Shown piece after piece: positions 34,939-43,522 of a DNA stretch of 46,032 nt (within the stretch, counting starts at the first letter, position 1; every line of letters begins with the position of its first letter). Below the pieces are notes generated by a model. The model was not told the origin of the DNA. It worked only from the letters and a program-made list of their open reading frames with translations, and ran no database searches. The position numbers and the translations under genes were made by a program. Origin of the DNA: Alphaproteobacteria bacterium (GTDB taxonomy: Bacteria; Pseudomonadota; Alphaproteobacteria; Rickettsiales; UBA998); NCBI GenBank assembly GCA_004292675.1, contig RDXO01000029.1, forward strand, positions 1 to 46,032, given 5' to 3'.

Positions 34939-35976
34939 ATGAGTTATAAAGTTGCTGTTGTAGGTGCTACAGGAAATGTTGGACGAGAGATGCTTGCCAT
35001 TTTGCATGAACGGAAGTTCCCCGTGAGTGAAGTGGTGGCGATTGCATCGTCTGCTTCTAAAGGTAAAGAAGTGAGTTTTGGGGATCATGCGCGATTGCGT
35101 TGTGTCGCGCTCGATGATTATGATTTTTCTGATACGGATATCGCGCTTTTTTCTCCGGGCGGGGCTGTATCCGCCATTCATGCGCCACGCGCAGCCGCGC
35201 AAGGGTGTGTGGTGATTGATAATACCTCGCATTTTCGTATGCAAGAGAACATCCCCTTGGTAGTGCCTGAAGTGAATGGACATGTATTGCGCAATTTTCG
35301 TGAGACGAATATCATTGCGAATCCTAATTGCTCAACGATTCAAATGGTGGTTGCACTCAAGCCGTTGGATGATATTGCGCCAATTAAGCGTATTGTCGTA
35401 TCGACTTATCAATCCGTATCGGGCGCAGGCAAGGATGCGATGGATGAGTTGCATAATCAAACCAAAAAACTATTTATGAATGATTTCCTTGAGCCGAGTA
35501 AATTCCCGAAGCAAATTGCCTTTAATGTGATACCTCAAATTGATGTGTTTATGGCGAGTGGTGACACTAAGGAAGAGTGGAAAATGATTGTGGAAACACG
35601 CAAAATTATGGAAGCTGATATTGCGGTGAGTGCAACATGTGTGCGTGTGCCTGTCTTTTTGGGACATGCAGAATCGATTAATGTTGAGTTTGAAAGCGAG
35701 ATCACCGAAGCACAAGCCTATGAAGCGTTACGCGCTGCAGAGGGTGTGACGGTACTTGATCGTCGTGAAACAGGGGGCTATATCACTCCGAAAGAATGTG
35801 CGGGCGAGGATTCGGTCTTCATTTCACGATTGCGTAAAGATACAACTGTTGCGCACGGGTTAAATTTATGGGTTGTTGCGGATAATGTGCGCAAAGGCGC
35901 AGCATTAAACGCCATTCAAATCGCTGAAATATTGGTACGTGACTATGGACTTGAAGCAAGACGCCGCGCTGCCTGA
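34939..35976 (+). CDS. asd: Aspartate-semialdehyde dehydrogenase
   Basis: Asd reduces aspartyl phosphate to aspartate semialdehyde, the branch point to lysine, diaminopimelate, threonine and methionine. The 345-residue product has the N-terminal NADP-binding VAVVGATGNVGREM, IALFSPGGAVS, the active-site cysteine in NPNCSTIQMV, STYQSVSGAGKDAMDEL and the catalytic His-bearing RVPVFLGHAESINVEF region. ATG 34939 was chosen over an upstream TTG because it starts directly at the conserved MSYKVAVVGATG and follows GAGAG. Its last 38 nt overlap the start of the acetyltransferase gene. Confidence 0.97.
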   Translation: MSYKVAVVGATGNVGREMLAILHERKFPVSEVVAIASSASKGKEVSFGDHARLRCVALDDYDFSDTDIALFSPGGAVSAIHAPRAAAQGCVVIDNTSHFRMQENIPLVVPEVNGHVLRNFRETNIIANPNCSTIQMVVALKPLDDIAPIKRIVVSTYQSVSGAGKDAMDELHNQTKKLFMNDFLEPSKFPKQIAFNVIPQIDVFMASGDTKEEWKMIVETRKIMEADIAVSATCVRVPVFLGHAESINVEFESEITEAQAYEALRAAEGVTVLDRRETGGYITPKECAGEDSVFISRLRKDTTVAHGLNLWVVADNVRKGAALNAIQIAEILVRDYGLEARRRAA

Positions 35977-36430
35977 TTTAGGAACTGATGTGCGGGTAGA
36001 TAAAATTGATTTTGCAACGATGGGTGAGCTGTGTCTCCACATCCGAAGAGAAGTATTTGTTGAAGAACAAAATGTTTCCCCTGAGGAAGAAATGGATGAT
36101 ATGGATCATGCCTGTGAGCATTATGTGCTGTGGTCGGATGGTCATGCAGCGGGTACGGCGCGTGTCTATTATGCGAAGGACGTAGCAAAAATTCAACGCG
36201 TAGCATTGATGAAAGAATATCGAGGCAAAGGCTTTGGACGTGCGATGATGTTGGATATTATTTATGATATTCAACAGATGGTTCGGATTGGTCATCATGC
36301 TATCAGTGTGATTGAATTAAGTGCGCAAGTGCGTGTTCTTGAATTTTATGAATCGCTGGGTTTTGTTGCCGAAGGTGACATCTATGATGAGGCGGGAATT
36401 CCGCACCGGAAAATGTTTCGTGGCATATAA
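35939..36430 (+). CDS. GNAT-family N-acetyltransferase
   Basis: This 163-residue protein has the GNAT fold. It opens with DFATMGELCLHIRREVFVEEQNVSPEEEMDDMDHACEHYVL, a pattern seen in ElaA/YjcF-type members. The acetyl-CoA-binding V-A-L…R-G-x-G loop is IQRVALMKEYRGKGFGRAMM, and motif B is VRVLEFYESLGFVAEGD. Substrate unknown; relatives act on small amines or protein N-termini. The start at 35939 lies within the end of asd (38 nt overlap); an ATG at 35945 is also possible, but either way translation is probably coupled. Copy 2 of the multi-hairpin repeat begins 6 nt after the stop. Confidence 0.85.
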   Translation: MTMDLKQDAALPDLGTDVRVDKIDFATMGELCLHIRREVFVEEQNVSPEEEMDDMDHACEHYVLWSDGHAAGTARVYYAKDVAKIQRVALMKEYRGKGFGRAMMLDIIYDIQQMVRIGHHAISVIELSAQVRVLEFYESLGFVAEGDIYDEAGIPHRKMFRGI

Positions 36431-36435
36431 TCTTA

Positions 36436-36659
36436 CCACCCTTCACATTATGTAAATATTTCATGCTATGCATTCGATCTTATGCTCCCCCGCGTGCGGG
36501 GGAGCCAGTGAAGCAAGGATTTCTCAAAAGAAATCCGATGCTGAACCGTGGGGGCATTCTATTTACCCCCACCCAATCATCTGCGGTTTTTCGTTGAAAA
36601 ACCTTGACTCCCCCGCAGGCGGGGGAATAAACCATTCATATCTCATGAGGGGCGGTGAG
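36436..36659. repeat. Multi-hairpin repeat, copy 2
   Basis: This is a direct copy of the block at 32420-32654. Its stems are CTCCCCCGC/GCGGGGGAG (36485-36504, loop GT instead of AG), GGATTTCT/AGAAATCC (36517-36536), GTGGGGG/CCCCCAC (36548-36572, shortened relative to copy 1), GGTTTTTC/GAAAAACC (36585-36603) and CTCCCCCGC/GCGGGGGA (36608-36626). It lacks a short insertion that copy 1 has before the last stem. No gene lies within it. Confidence 0.85.
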
Positions 36660-36713
36660 GCATATAATAGATCATTCTCGCTATAATAGTGATGATTGTT
36701 TATTCTTGTGCTA

Positions 36714-36742
36714 TTGGCTGTTTTGTGATACTATACTAATAT
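36714..36742 (+). promoter_or_regulatory. Candidate promoter for the orphan 648-residue gene
   Basis: TTGGCT (36714-36719), a 17-nt spacer and TAATAT (36737-36742) lie in the AT-rich tract 36660-36844, giving a leader of about 95 nt. Confidence 0.4.
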
Positions 36743-36844
36743 ATTTAGTGCATTATTTTGTGAATTAAAAGACGATAAAATGTTTTTTTGTCATCATAAT
36801 GTCATAGATGTGTAGTACTATGAAATAGTATAGAGATAAAAAAC

Positions 36845-38791
36845 ATGGAAGATACCAACCTTAACCCTGATAATAGCCACCTTGGTAGAGCCACTTCTGG
36901 CATCGCCAATGGGGATATGATTGCGTCCCCTTCTTCCGATGGTGGTGAGGGCTTTACTGGTGGCGTGAATGACCGCGAAGTATCGATGACGGACACTGCG
37001 GAACTTGATTCCGCTGCTGCGAGATTGGCTGCATTAATTGCCGATTTAGACGCAGCCATATCTTCCATGCCACATGATTCAGAAGAACGCAGAGAAGCTG
37101 AAAATGCAAAATCTTCTGCTGGGGCAGGTTTGGCACAAGTAAAAGCTGCTTTGAATAATCCGAATGTGGGCAATATTACCGCAGCTCTTAGTAATGCATC
37201 AAAAGTGATCGCGGTGGCTTCCGCAGTGATGACGACTGCTGATTCTGCTGGAGCGACCAAAGCGATGCAATCGATGCCGACAATGTCCGATATGGATATA
37301 ACGAGGGAGGCGATACAGCGTGATACGCAGATTGCGCGGCGTATGAATATTGCAGGCTTTGCAAATTATTCTACGGAAGCACAAGAATTTTTGACGCAAG
37401 GTGTGTATCAAAAGCTAGGTGCAAATGTACCGCAGGTGAAGACGGCGATGCTTGCGTTGAACACGATTCAAGAAAGCCCTGTCTTGAGTGGCATACAACA
37501 AGAGAGCCTAGAGGAGAATAAGCGCGCTAATGAAGAGATGCGTCGTGATCCGATCTTGAGTCGTAATAAAGAAATACAAGATCAGTTAGATAGAAATGAT
37601 GCCCTGAAAGGTCGTAATGCACGCCTTGAAGATCACGCGCTCGATAATCCCTTGAAAGCCTATCGTGATGCCGTAGCGTCGGGTATGTCTGAAGCGGAAG
37701 CTCAGCGTGCGTTGGCTGCATCACTCAAAACGATTGTCGATGATCGTCATCAGGAAATGGAAAAGATTGTTGAGAATACGTTGCAATCTTTTGAAACAGC
37801 AGAGTTAAGCAATCAATTTCTTAGTGATGTAGGTCAAGGTGCGGGGCTTGCTCCTGGTGTGAAACCAACCGCGTTGCAGGTGCAATCCCATATTAGAAAT
37901 ATTACTGTAGATAATAAGCAGTTGAATGATGCGATTTATGTCGTCAATAAGCGTATTGAAGAACATGGCGGAAATCGAGAAGCGGGGCTTAAGGCGGCAT
38001 GGGATCAATTAAGTCCAGCACAAAGAACAGCCTTATCGTCCGCACATGCAAAAGCTGCAAGTGAGTTTCAACAGGTTGATTATAACATACGGGAAATGAT
38101 GGAAAATCTAAGTCCCGAACAGAGACAGCAAATGGCTGCTGAGTTAAAGGAGAAGTTGGAAGCGGGTAAGATAGATGAAGTGATGAGTATCGTGCAGCGC
38201 GATCCGAACAACAAAGCGTTTGATTCGCAAGAAATGGAAACATTCAGACGTTTAGCGCAGCATGATCCGAATAGGGTAAAACACATGCTATCGGAGTCAA
38301 TCGACAAATTAGAGAAAGGCACAGAATCATCCTACAGAGATTTTAATTCGCGCTGGTTCAATGCTAGCTATAGTACGGAAGAGCAACAACAACCGAATCA
38401 GCCGAGTAAGCCTAGGGCAGAAGAATTTTTCGGTTTTGATGTGGCGAGTCGTTTTATGGACGATAAAGCGCAAATAGATAAAATCGCTTATACCGATTTT
38501 AGTACGTTGGATCTTTCGCAATTTCTTGACATTCACAATCCATCATCAGATATTAAGTTTGGTACTACCACTCTAGCCAATCCTCTTCCGCTTGCGGGAA
38601 CTCCCGCTGCAACGCCTGCAAAAACAGAATCGGTCGCAACGGCAACGAATTTTTCCAACATTCTGCTTGATCCTTCCATTAGGCTTGGCTTTGCCAATAT
38701 TTCTGGTGGGCAGGATGCATCATTAAGTAGCGTCTCAGCAGCCGTAGTGCCAAGTGCCATGGAACAACGCCATGCAGCGCACGCTCGCTAA
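36845..38791 (+). CDS. Large orphan helical protein, cysteine-free
   Basis: This 648-residue acidic protein has no signal peptide, no membrane helix and no cysteine. Residues 1-45 are glycine/serine-rich and look disordered. Residues 46-500 are mostly helical, with alanine-rich segments (AAARLAALIADLDAAISS) and charged coiled-coil-like parts (QEMEKIVENTLQSFETAEL; QRQQMAAELKEKLEAGKI). The C-terminal 110 residues are Pro/Ala/Thr-rich. I recognise no family. It is flanked by a multi-hairpin repeat upstream and a strong palindromic hairpin 43 nt downstream, and appears monocistronic with its own promoter. Length, low complexity at both ends and lack of relatives known to me fit a secreted effector or lineage-specific structural protein, but this is only inference. 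Confidence 0.7.
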   Translation: MEDTNLNPDNSHLGRATSGIANGDMIASPSSDGGEGFTGGVNDREVSMTDTAELDSAAARLAALIADLDAAISSMPHDSEERREAENAKSSAGAGLAQVKAALNNPNVGNITAALSNASKVIAVASAVMTTADSAGATKAMQSMPTMSDMDITREAIQRDTQIARRMNIAGFANYSTEAQEFLTQGVYQKLGANVPQVKTAMLALNTIQESPVLSGIQQESLEENKRANEEMRRDPILSRNKEIQDQLDRNDALKGRNARLEDHALDNPLKAYRDAVASGMSEAEAQRALAASLKTIVDDRHQEMEKIVENTLQSFETAELSNQFLSDVGQGAGLAPGVKPTALQVQSHIRNITVDNKQLNDAIYVVNKRIEEHGGNREAGLKAAWDQLSPAQRTALSSAHAKAASEFQQVDYNIREMMENLSPEQRQQMAAELKEKLEAGKIDEVMSIVQRDPNNKAFDSQEMETFRRLAQHDPNRVKHMLSESIDKLEKGTESSYRDFNSRWFNASYSTEEQQQPNQPSKPRAEEFFGFDVASRFMDDKAQIDKIAYTDFSTLDLSQFLDIHNPSSDIKFGTTTLANPLPLAGTPAATPAKTESVATATNFSNILLDPSIRLGFANISGGQDASLSSVSAAVVPSAMEQRHAAHAR

Positions 38792-38833
38792 TAGGTTCTT
38801 ATATCATGGTAAAAGCACTATCAATCATAGTGT

Positions 38834-38886
38834 TATAGTCGTTTCTTGACATAAAAAATGAGGCATTTTTTTGTCAAACGACTATA
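38834..38886. terminator. TATAGTCG palindrome, possible bidirectional terminator
   Basis: TATAGTCGTTTCTTGAC (38834-38850) pairs with GTCAAACGACTATA (38873-38886). Between them, AAAAAATG pairs with CATTTTTT around a loop of about 3 nt. The result is a near-continuous 53-nt hairpin containing A and T runs, 43 nt after the orphan gene. It shares 15 bases exactly with 21413-21427. Confidence 0.6.
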
Positions 38887-38945
38887 GCGTGCAGTGTTGA
38901 CGCAAAAAACTTGGATTGCGCCACAAGCTATGCTATTATCGCATC

Positions 38946-40607
38946 ATGACACATGAAATTATGGAATGCGATGTATTAATTGTCGGTGCGGGTCCCTCAG
39001 GTTTAGCTGCTGCTTTGCGTTTAGCGCAATGGTCGAAGGAGCGTACCCAGCCTTTAAGTATTATGGTGCTTGAAAAAGGCTCTGAGGTTGGGGCGCATAT
39101 TTTAAGTGGTGCGGTGATGGAACCGCGTGCGCTTAATGAGTTATTACCGCAATGGCAAAGTTTGAATCCACCCGCTCATGTCGCTGTCACCCATGATCAA
39201 TTTGCGTATCTCACTCCCGATCGGATGATTCAACTTCCTACGCCCCCTTCAATGCGTAATGAAGGGAATTATATTATCTCCCTTGGTGCATGGTGTCGTT
39301 GGTTGGCGCGACAAGCAGAAGATGCGGGGGTGCAAATTTTTGCAGGTTTCGCAGGTGCAGAACCGCTTTATGATGAAGATGCACACGGCAAACCCAGATT
39401 AATCGGAGTGCGTACAGGTGCTTTTGGCATTGATAAAGAGGGCAAAGAAAAAGGAGATTACCAACCTCCGTTGGATATTCATGCGCGTTATACATTGATT
39501 GCAGAAGGGGCGCGTGGTTCGCTTGCCCAGCGTCTGATGCATGATTTTGATTTACGCCGTGATGCGCAACCGCAAACCTATGGCATTGGGTTGAAGGAAG
39601 TGTGGGAAGTTCCTGCCTCCCAACATCAATTAGGGCATGTGCTGCATTCAGTCGGATGGCCACTGGATCGCGCAACCTATGGTGGATCATTTCTCTATCA
39701 TGCAGCGGACAACAAGATTGCCGTTGGTTTTGTTGCAGGGCTAGATTATAAAAACCCGTATTTTGACCCTTATGAAGCATTTCAGACGTTCAAAACTCAT
39801 CCGCATATCGCCCCCTTATTTCGTGATGCTCGAAGGATCGCCTATGGCGCACGTGCTTTGAATGAAGGTGGATTCCAATCCATCCCCATAGTGCATTTTG
39901 CTGGTGGTGCTTTGATTGGTTGCGCTGCAGGATTTGTCAATGTCGCCAAAATTAAGGGTATTCATACCGCGATGAAATCAGGGATGTTGGCGGCAGAAGC
40001 GATTGCACGTAGAGTTGAAACGGGAGATGCGTCTTCAGATTTGAGTATCTACAGCGATGCGTTACATGCTTCATGGGTTGCCACAGAATTATACCGCGTG
40101 CGCAATATTCGCCCTGCTTTTCGCTATGGCTTATGGACAGGGCTTGCTTATGCTGCCGTTGATACTTACCTTTTGCGTGGATATGCGCCGTGGACATTCG
40201 CGCATCACGCCGATCATGAGCAGTTGCATGAAGTCCATGCCTCGATTCCGTATCAGTATGCCCCGCATGATGGCGTGCTGACTTTTAGTAAACTCGATTC
40301 CGTCTATTTAACGAATGGCGCTCATGCGGAAGATCAACCTTGTCACTTGACATTAAAAGATGCCTCACTTCCCGTGAGTTATAATCTGCCACGGTATGCC
40401 AATCCTGAAGTGCGTTATTGCCCTGCAGGTGTGTATGAACTTGTGGAAGAACCTGCACGTGTTGAGGGGGCGGGGGCAGTGATGCGCCTTGTGATTAATG
40501 CGCAAAATTGCATTCATTGCAAAACATGCGACATTAAAGATCCGCTGCAAAATATCGTATGGCGTACCCCAGAAGGTGGAGGCGGACCTAATTATGCTGA
40601 AATGTAG
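38946..40607 (+). CDS. Electron-transfer flavoprotein-ubiquinone oxidoreductase
   Basis: ETF-QO accepts electrons from reduced ETF (fed by acyl-CoA and amino-acid dehydrogenases) and reduces ubiquinone at the inner membrane. The 553-residue protein starts with the FAD-binding CDVLIVGAGPSGLAAALRLA, has EKGSEVGAHILSGAV, TLIAEGARGSLAQRL and GGALIGCAAGFVNVAKIKGIHTAMKSGMLAAEA, and ends in the 4Fe-4S cluster cysteines (YCPAGVYEL; NCIHCKTCDIKDPLQNI). ATG 38946 starts MTHEIMECDVL; an earlier in-frame reading to 38916 adds an unconserved leader. The complete C-terminus ends GGGGPNYAEM, as usual. No etfA/etfB genes are in the window. A small membrane protein gene converges 4 nt away. Confidence 0.97.
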   Translation: MTHEIMECDVLIVGAGPSGLAAALRLAQWSKERTQPLSIMVLEKGSEVGAHILSGAVMEPRALNELLPQWQSLNPPAHVAVTHDQFAYLTPDRMIQLPTPPSMRNEGNYIISLGAWCRWLARQAEDAGVQIFAGFAGAEPLYDEDAHGKPRLIGVRTGAFGIDKEGKEKGDYQPPLDIHARYTLIAEGARGSLAQRLMHDFDLRRDAQPQTYGIGLKEVWEVPASQHQLGHVLHSVGWPLDRATYGGSFLYHAADNKIAVGFVAGLDYKNPYFDPYEAFQTFKTHPHIAPLFRDARRIAYGARALNEGGFQSIPIVHFAGGALIGCAAGFVNVAKIKGIHTAMKSGMLAAEAIARRVETGDASSDLSIYSDALHASWVATELYRVRNIRPAFRYGLWTGLAYAAVDTYLLRGYAPWTFAHHADHEQLHEVHASIPYQYAPHDGVLTFSKLDSVYLTNGAHAEDQPCHLTLKDASLPVSYNLPRYANPEVRYCPAGVYELVEEPARVEGAGAVMRLVINAQNCIHCKTCDIKDPLQNIVWRTPEGGGGPNYAEM

Positions 40608-40610
40608 CCC

Positions 40611-40946
40611 TTAAGCCTTAAAAATTCCACGAACATGGCGAACGAAAAAGTACATTAGTGCGATTGGCGTAATCAATCCTAACGATAACGTCCCCATGAC
40701 CAGCACGTAAAAATCAATGATAGGCAAATTCGCTGTGCTGAACCCATAAATAATGATTTTTTCGGCTAATGCAAAAATACGTCCAATGTTATCCCAAATA
40801 TTGAGGATTGGATCGCCATAATAGAGATAAAGTGCGACAACGGAAAAGAAGTAGGGTGGCACTAATGCGATAAGCATCATGATAATTGGTACAAAGATTG
40901 CCCAAAGTGCTACAATAACTTCTCCACCACCTTCATTTGCTGCCAT
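40611..40946 (-). CDS. Hypothetical small membrane protein
   Basis: This 111-residue product has three hydrophobic segments: VALWAIFVPIIMMLIALVPPYFFSVVALYLYYG (one long or two short helices), then a loop with NIWDNIGRIFALAEKIIIYG, and a final VLVMGTLSLGLITPIALMYFFV helix before a basic tail (RHVRGIFKA). I recognise no family. ATG 40946 follows an AAGGTGG ribosome site that overlaps the end of the upstream M23 peptidase gene (10 nt gap), so the two are likely one operon. It may be an envelope partner of the peptidase, but nothing in the sequence proves it. Confidence 0.7.
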   Translation of the reverse strand: MAANEGGGEVIVALWAIFVPIIMMLIALVPPYFFSVVALYLYYGDPILNIWDNIGRIFALAEKIIIYGFSTANLPIIDFYVLVMGTLSLGLITPIALMYFFVRHVRGIFKA

Positions 40947-40956
40947 AATATCCACC

Positions 40957-42438
40957 TTATTCTGCTAATGCGACAGAAGATTGATCATTGCTGTCCGTAC
41001 TCATAACAGCAAGCTGACTCTTAATATGCTCGACATGTTGCTTAAACAAAGTGAGTTTGCGCCCTGAAAGCACATTATCTCCGCCTGCAAATGAGACATT
41101 AAGCGGATTCACTTGCGCGCCATTTTTGCGGATTTCATAATGCAGATGTGGACCAGTCGAACGTCCAGTCGTGCCAACATAAGCAATCACTTGCCCTTGC
41201 TGTACGCGTGTGCCAACACGAATATGGCGTGCGATACGGCTTGCATGAGCATAGGCAGTGCTGTATTGCCCATTATGCTTGATCACGACCATATTGCCAT
41301 AGCTTCCTGCTCGCCCTGCATGAACGACCATACCATCCCCTGCGGAAAAAATAGGTGTGCCAGTCGGGGCTGCAAAGTCCACACCCTTATGCATTTTGGA
41401 ATATCCCAACACAGGATGATGACGCATTCCGAACCGTGATGAAATGCGCGCCCCATCGACAGGAGTACGCAAGAATTTTTTCACAATGCTCTCACCGCGT
41501 TCATTATAATAAGCAGGCAAGCCAAGTTCATTTGTGTAGCGATATTGGATATATTCTTTGCCTTTTGTGTTTAATTTGGCATAAAGTACATTGCCTGTTT
41601 CAATCACTTCGCCATCTTCGGTGCGCTTGCTTTCATACATCACATCAATGACATCGCCAGCCCTAATGTCACGTTGAAAATCAACATCATAGCTGAAGTT
41701 TTTAATCAAATCTGAGATGGTTTTATCAGAAACGCCATGCTCCGAAGCGGAGCGGTATAGGCTAGAAACAATCACCGCTTTAGCGCGTTTTGGTTCTGTA
41801 ATAAGTTGCTTGCGCTCTACGCGCACAGAATAGGTATTGTCGCCTGTGCGCTTTATAATCACGGTTTTAAGTTTTGCAATACTGATTTGCAGCTCGTGCA
41901 AGATAGTCGGCGGATAGGAATCTTGATCTGGGGTGCGTGTTGCATCATGATCGAGTACTAATGTCATTGCATGACCGGGGCGCAACTGACGCAAATTATA
42001 GGTGCGGTTGACATCCTTAGAAAGGCGATGTGCAGCAACTTGCTCTATACCATAATGGGTGAGGATGCTAATAAGCGTATCACCAGATGAGACTTTTGTT
42101 TCAATAGTACGTGGCCAAGGTTCTGGTACGGGAGCAGCTTCTACCTCAGGCGCAACGCTTGGAGTGAATGGTGTATCTTGCGTTGCAGCTACGACAGGGG
42201 CATCCTCAAGGGGCGTGGTTTGAGCCTCTTGGGGGGAAGTCATAGTTGCATAAATACCACCAATAGCAGCACGGGCAGAATCTTTAAGGTTCGATGGTGC
42301 GTACCATGCGAACGCCAATCCAAAACACAAAGCCCCCCCTGCGAGAAATGATCCCGCACAAAGGAAAAGTGTTTTTTTCACCGATTTTTCTTGGCGATGC
42401 CTTGCACTATAAGGTGTGGCATAAAACGACATCAAATG
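40957..42438 (-). CDS. M23 (LytM-type) peptidoglycan endopeptidase family protein
   Basis: This is a membrane-anchored 493-residue periplasmic protein. One signal-anchor helix (about 23-46) is followed by a proline/alanine-rich linker and an OapA/LysM-like module (TKVSSGDTLISILTHYGI). A middle domain follows, then a C-terminal M23 domain with HPVLGYSKMHKGVDFAAPTGTPI, VVIKHNGQYSTAYAHASRI and GRSTGPHLHYEIRKNG. The HxxxD, HxH and intervening His needed for zinc are present, so it should be an active DD-endopeptidase like MepM/YebA, cutting cross-links to allow wall growth. ATG 42438 follows GAGG by 5 nt; 42456 is a less likely start. A membrane protein gene follows in the same direction. Confidence 0.9.
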   Translation of the reverse strand, partial: HLMSFYATPYSARHRQEKSVKKTLFLCAGSFLAGGALCFGLAFAWYAPSNLKDSARAAIGGIYATMTSPQEAQTTPLEDAPVVAATQDTPFTPSVAPEVEAAPVPEPWPRTIETKVSSGDTLISILTHYGIEQVAAHRLSKDVNRTYNLRQLRPGHAMTLVLDHDATRTPDQDSYPPTILHELQISIAKLKTVIIKRTGDNTYSVRVERKQLITEPKRAKAVIVSSLYRSASEHGVSDKTISDLIKNFSYDVDFQRDIRAGDVIDVMYESKRTEDGEVIETGNVLYAKLNTKGKEYIQYRYTNELGLPAYYNERGESIVKKFLRTPVDGARISSRFGMRHHPVLGYSKMHKGVDFAAPTGTPIFSAGDGMVVHAGRAGSYGNMVVIKHNGQYSTAYAHASRIARHIRVGTRVQQGQVIAYVGTTGRSTGPHLHYEIRKNGAQVNPLNVSFAGGDNVLSGRKLTLFKQHVEHIKSQLAVMSTDSNDQSSVALAE

Positions 42439-42554
42439 CATCAAAACCTCGTACACAATTTGTTAATAAAGGTATGCTAGAGTCTGTACATAAGATAGTT
42501 GAATAATCGACTTTTGGCAAGTGAAATACGAAATAAAAAATATAGCTTTTTATC

Positions 42555-42583
42555 TTGACGTGATGCGCAATAATCTCTATGGT
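42555..42583 (+). promoter_or_regulatory. Promoter of the str operon
   Basis: TTGACG (42555-42560), a 17-nt spacer and TATGGT (42578-42583) form a good sigma70-type promoter 39 nt before rpsL. The preceding tract is AT-rich, which may act as an UP-like element. Confidence 0.7.
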
Positions 42584-42622
42584 ATGCGTTCAATTTTTTA
42601 ATTTAGTTAAGATAGGAAGAAT

Positions 42623-42994
42623 ATGCCTACGATTAATCAGCTAGTACGCAAGCCACGCGTTCAGACGAAGCGTAGAAATAAAGTACCCGCACTTGAGGCT
42701 TGTCCTCAAAAGCGTGGTGTTTGCACGCGGGTATATACAACAACTCCAAAGAAGCCGAACTCAGCATTGCGTAAAGTAGCGCGTATTAGGCTCACTAATG
42801 GTTTTGAAGTGACAGGGTACATCCCAGGTGAGGGTCATAATTTGCAGGAACACTCTGTTGTCATGATTCGTGGCGGAAGGGTAAAGGATTTGCCAGGGGT
42901 GCGTTACCATATTATTCGTGGTACACTGGATACCCAAGGTGTCAAAAATCGTAAACAGAACCGTTCTAAATACGGCGCGAAACGTCCGAAATAA
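42623..42994 (+). CDS. rpsL: 30S ribosomal protein S12
   Basis: S12 is at the decoding centre of the small subunit. The 123-residue protein is canonical: [31 protein letters not shown] and [20 protein letters not shown]. The two positions where streptomycin-resistance changes usually arise (Lys43 in PKKPNS and the Lys of GGRVKDLPG) carry the wild-type residues. A GATAGGAAGA ribosome site precedes it. It heads the str operon, with rpsG 15 nt downstream. Confidence 0.99.
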   Translation: MPTINQLVRKPRVQTKRRNKVPALEACPQKRGVCTRVYTTTPKKPNSALRKVARIRLTNGFEVTGYIPGEGHNLQEHSVVMIRGGRVKDLPGVRYHIIRGTLDTQGVKNRKQNRSKYGAKRPK

Positions 42995-43009
42995 AAGTGA
43001 GATCGTAAT

Positions 43010-43480
43010 ATGTCAAGACGTCATAGAGCTGAAAAGCGTGAAGTGCTACCTGATGCAAAATATGGTAGTTTATTTGTAACAAAATTTATCAATGGATTAA
43101 TGGTTGAAGGTAAGAAGTCCGCTGCCGAACATATCGTTTATGGTGCGTTTGATATTCTTCGTGAAAAAACCAACCGCAATCCCATTGAATTATTTGAAGA
43201 AGCGATGGATAATATTATGCCATTGGTAGAAGTGCGTTCACGCCGTGTGGGTGGTGCGACGTACCAAGTGCCGATGGAAGTTCGTCCTGAACGACGTCGT
43301 GCTTTGGCGATTCGTTGGGCGGTGAATGCATCGCGTTCTCGTTCTGAGCGTACCATGCGTCAACGCGTTGCTATGGAGCTGCTTGATGCTTCTAATAAAC
43401 GTGGAAATGCGGTGAAAAAGCGTGAAGATACCCATCGTATGGCAGATGCAAATAAGGCATTTAGCCATTTCCGCTGGTAA
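43010..43480 (+). CDS. rpsG: 30S ribosomal protein S7
   Basis: S7 nucleates assembly of the 30S head. The 156-residue protein contains the expected [53 protein letters not shown] and C-terminal [21 protein letters not shown]. It begins [15 protein letters not shown], as in many alphaproteobacteria. It is located between rpsL and fusA in the conserved order. In other bacteria S7 also regulates this operon by binding the rpsL-rpsG region; the 15-nt rpsL-rpsG gap here is too short for the enterobacterial-type regulatory stem. Confidence 0.99.
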   Translation: MSRRHRAEKREVLPDAKYGSLFVTKFINGLMVEGKKSAAEHIVYGAFDILREKTNRNPIELFEEAMDNIMPLVEVRSRRVGGATYQVPMEVRPERRRALAIRWAVNASRSRSERTMRQRVAMELLDASNKRGNAVKKREDTHRMADANKAFSHFRW

Positions 43481-43522
43481 TTTGTTCTCATTATTATTTA
43501 ACTTGGATAAGGATTGTTGGTT

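Noticed and set aside
36468..36686. Short open frame across the second multi-hairpin repeat
   Set aside because: It lies entirely in repeat DNA; its codons simply read through the hairpins, and the corresponding frame is not kept in copy 1.
42457..42622. Riboswitch upstream of rpsL
   Set aside because: The leader after the promoter is only about 30 nt, too short for a structured aptamer.
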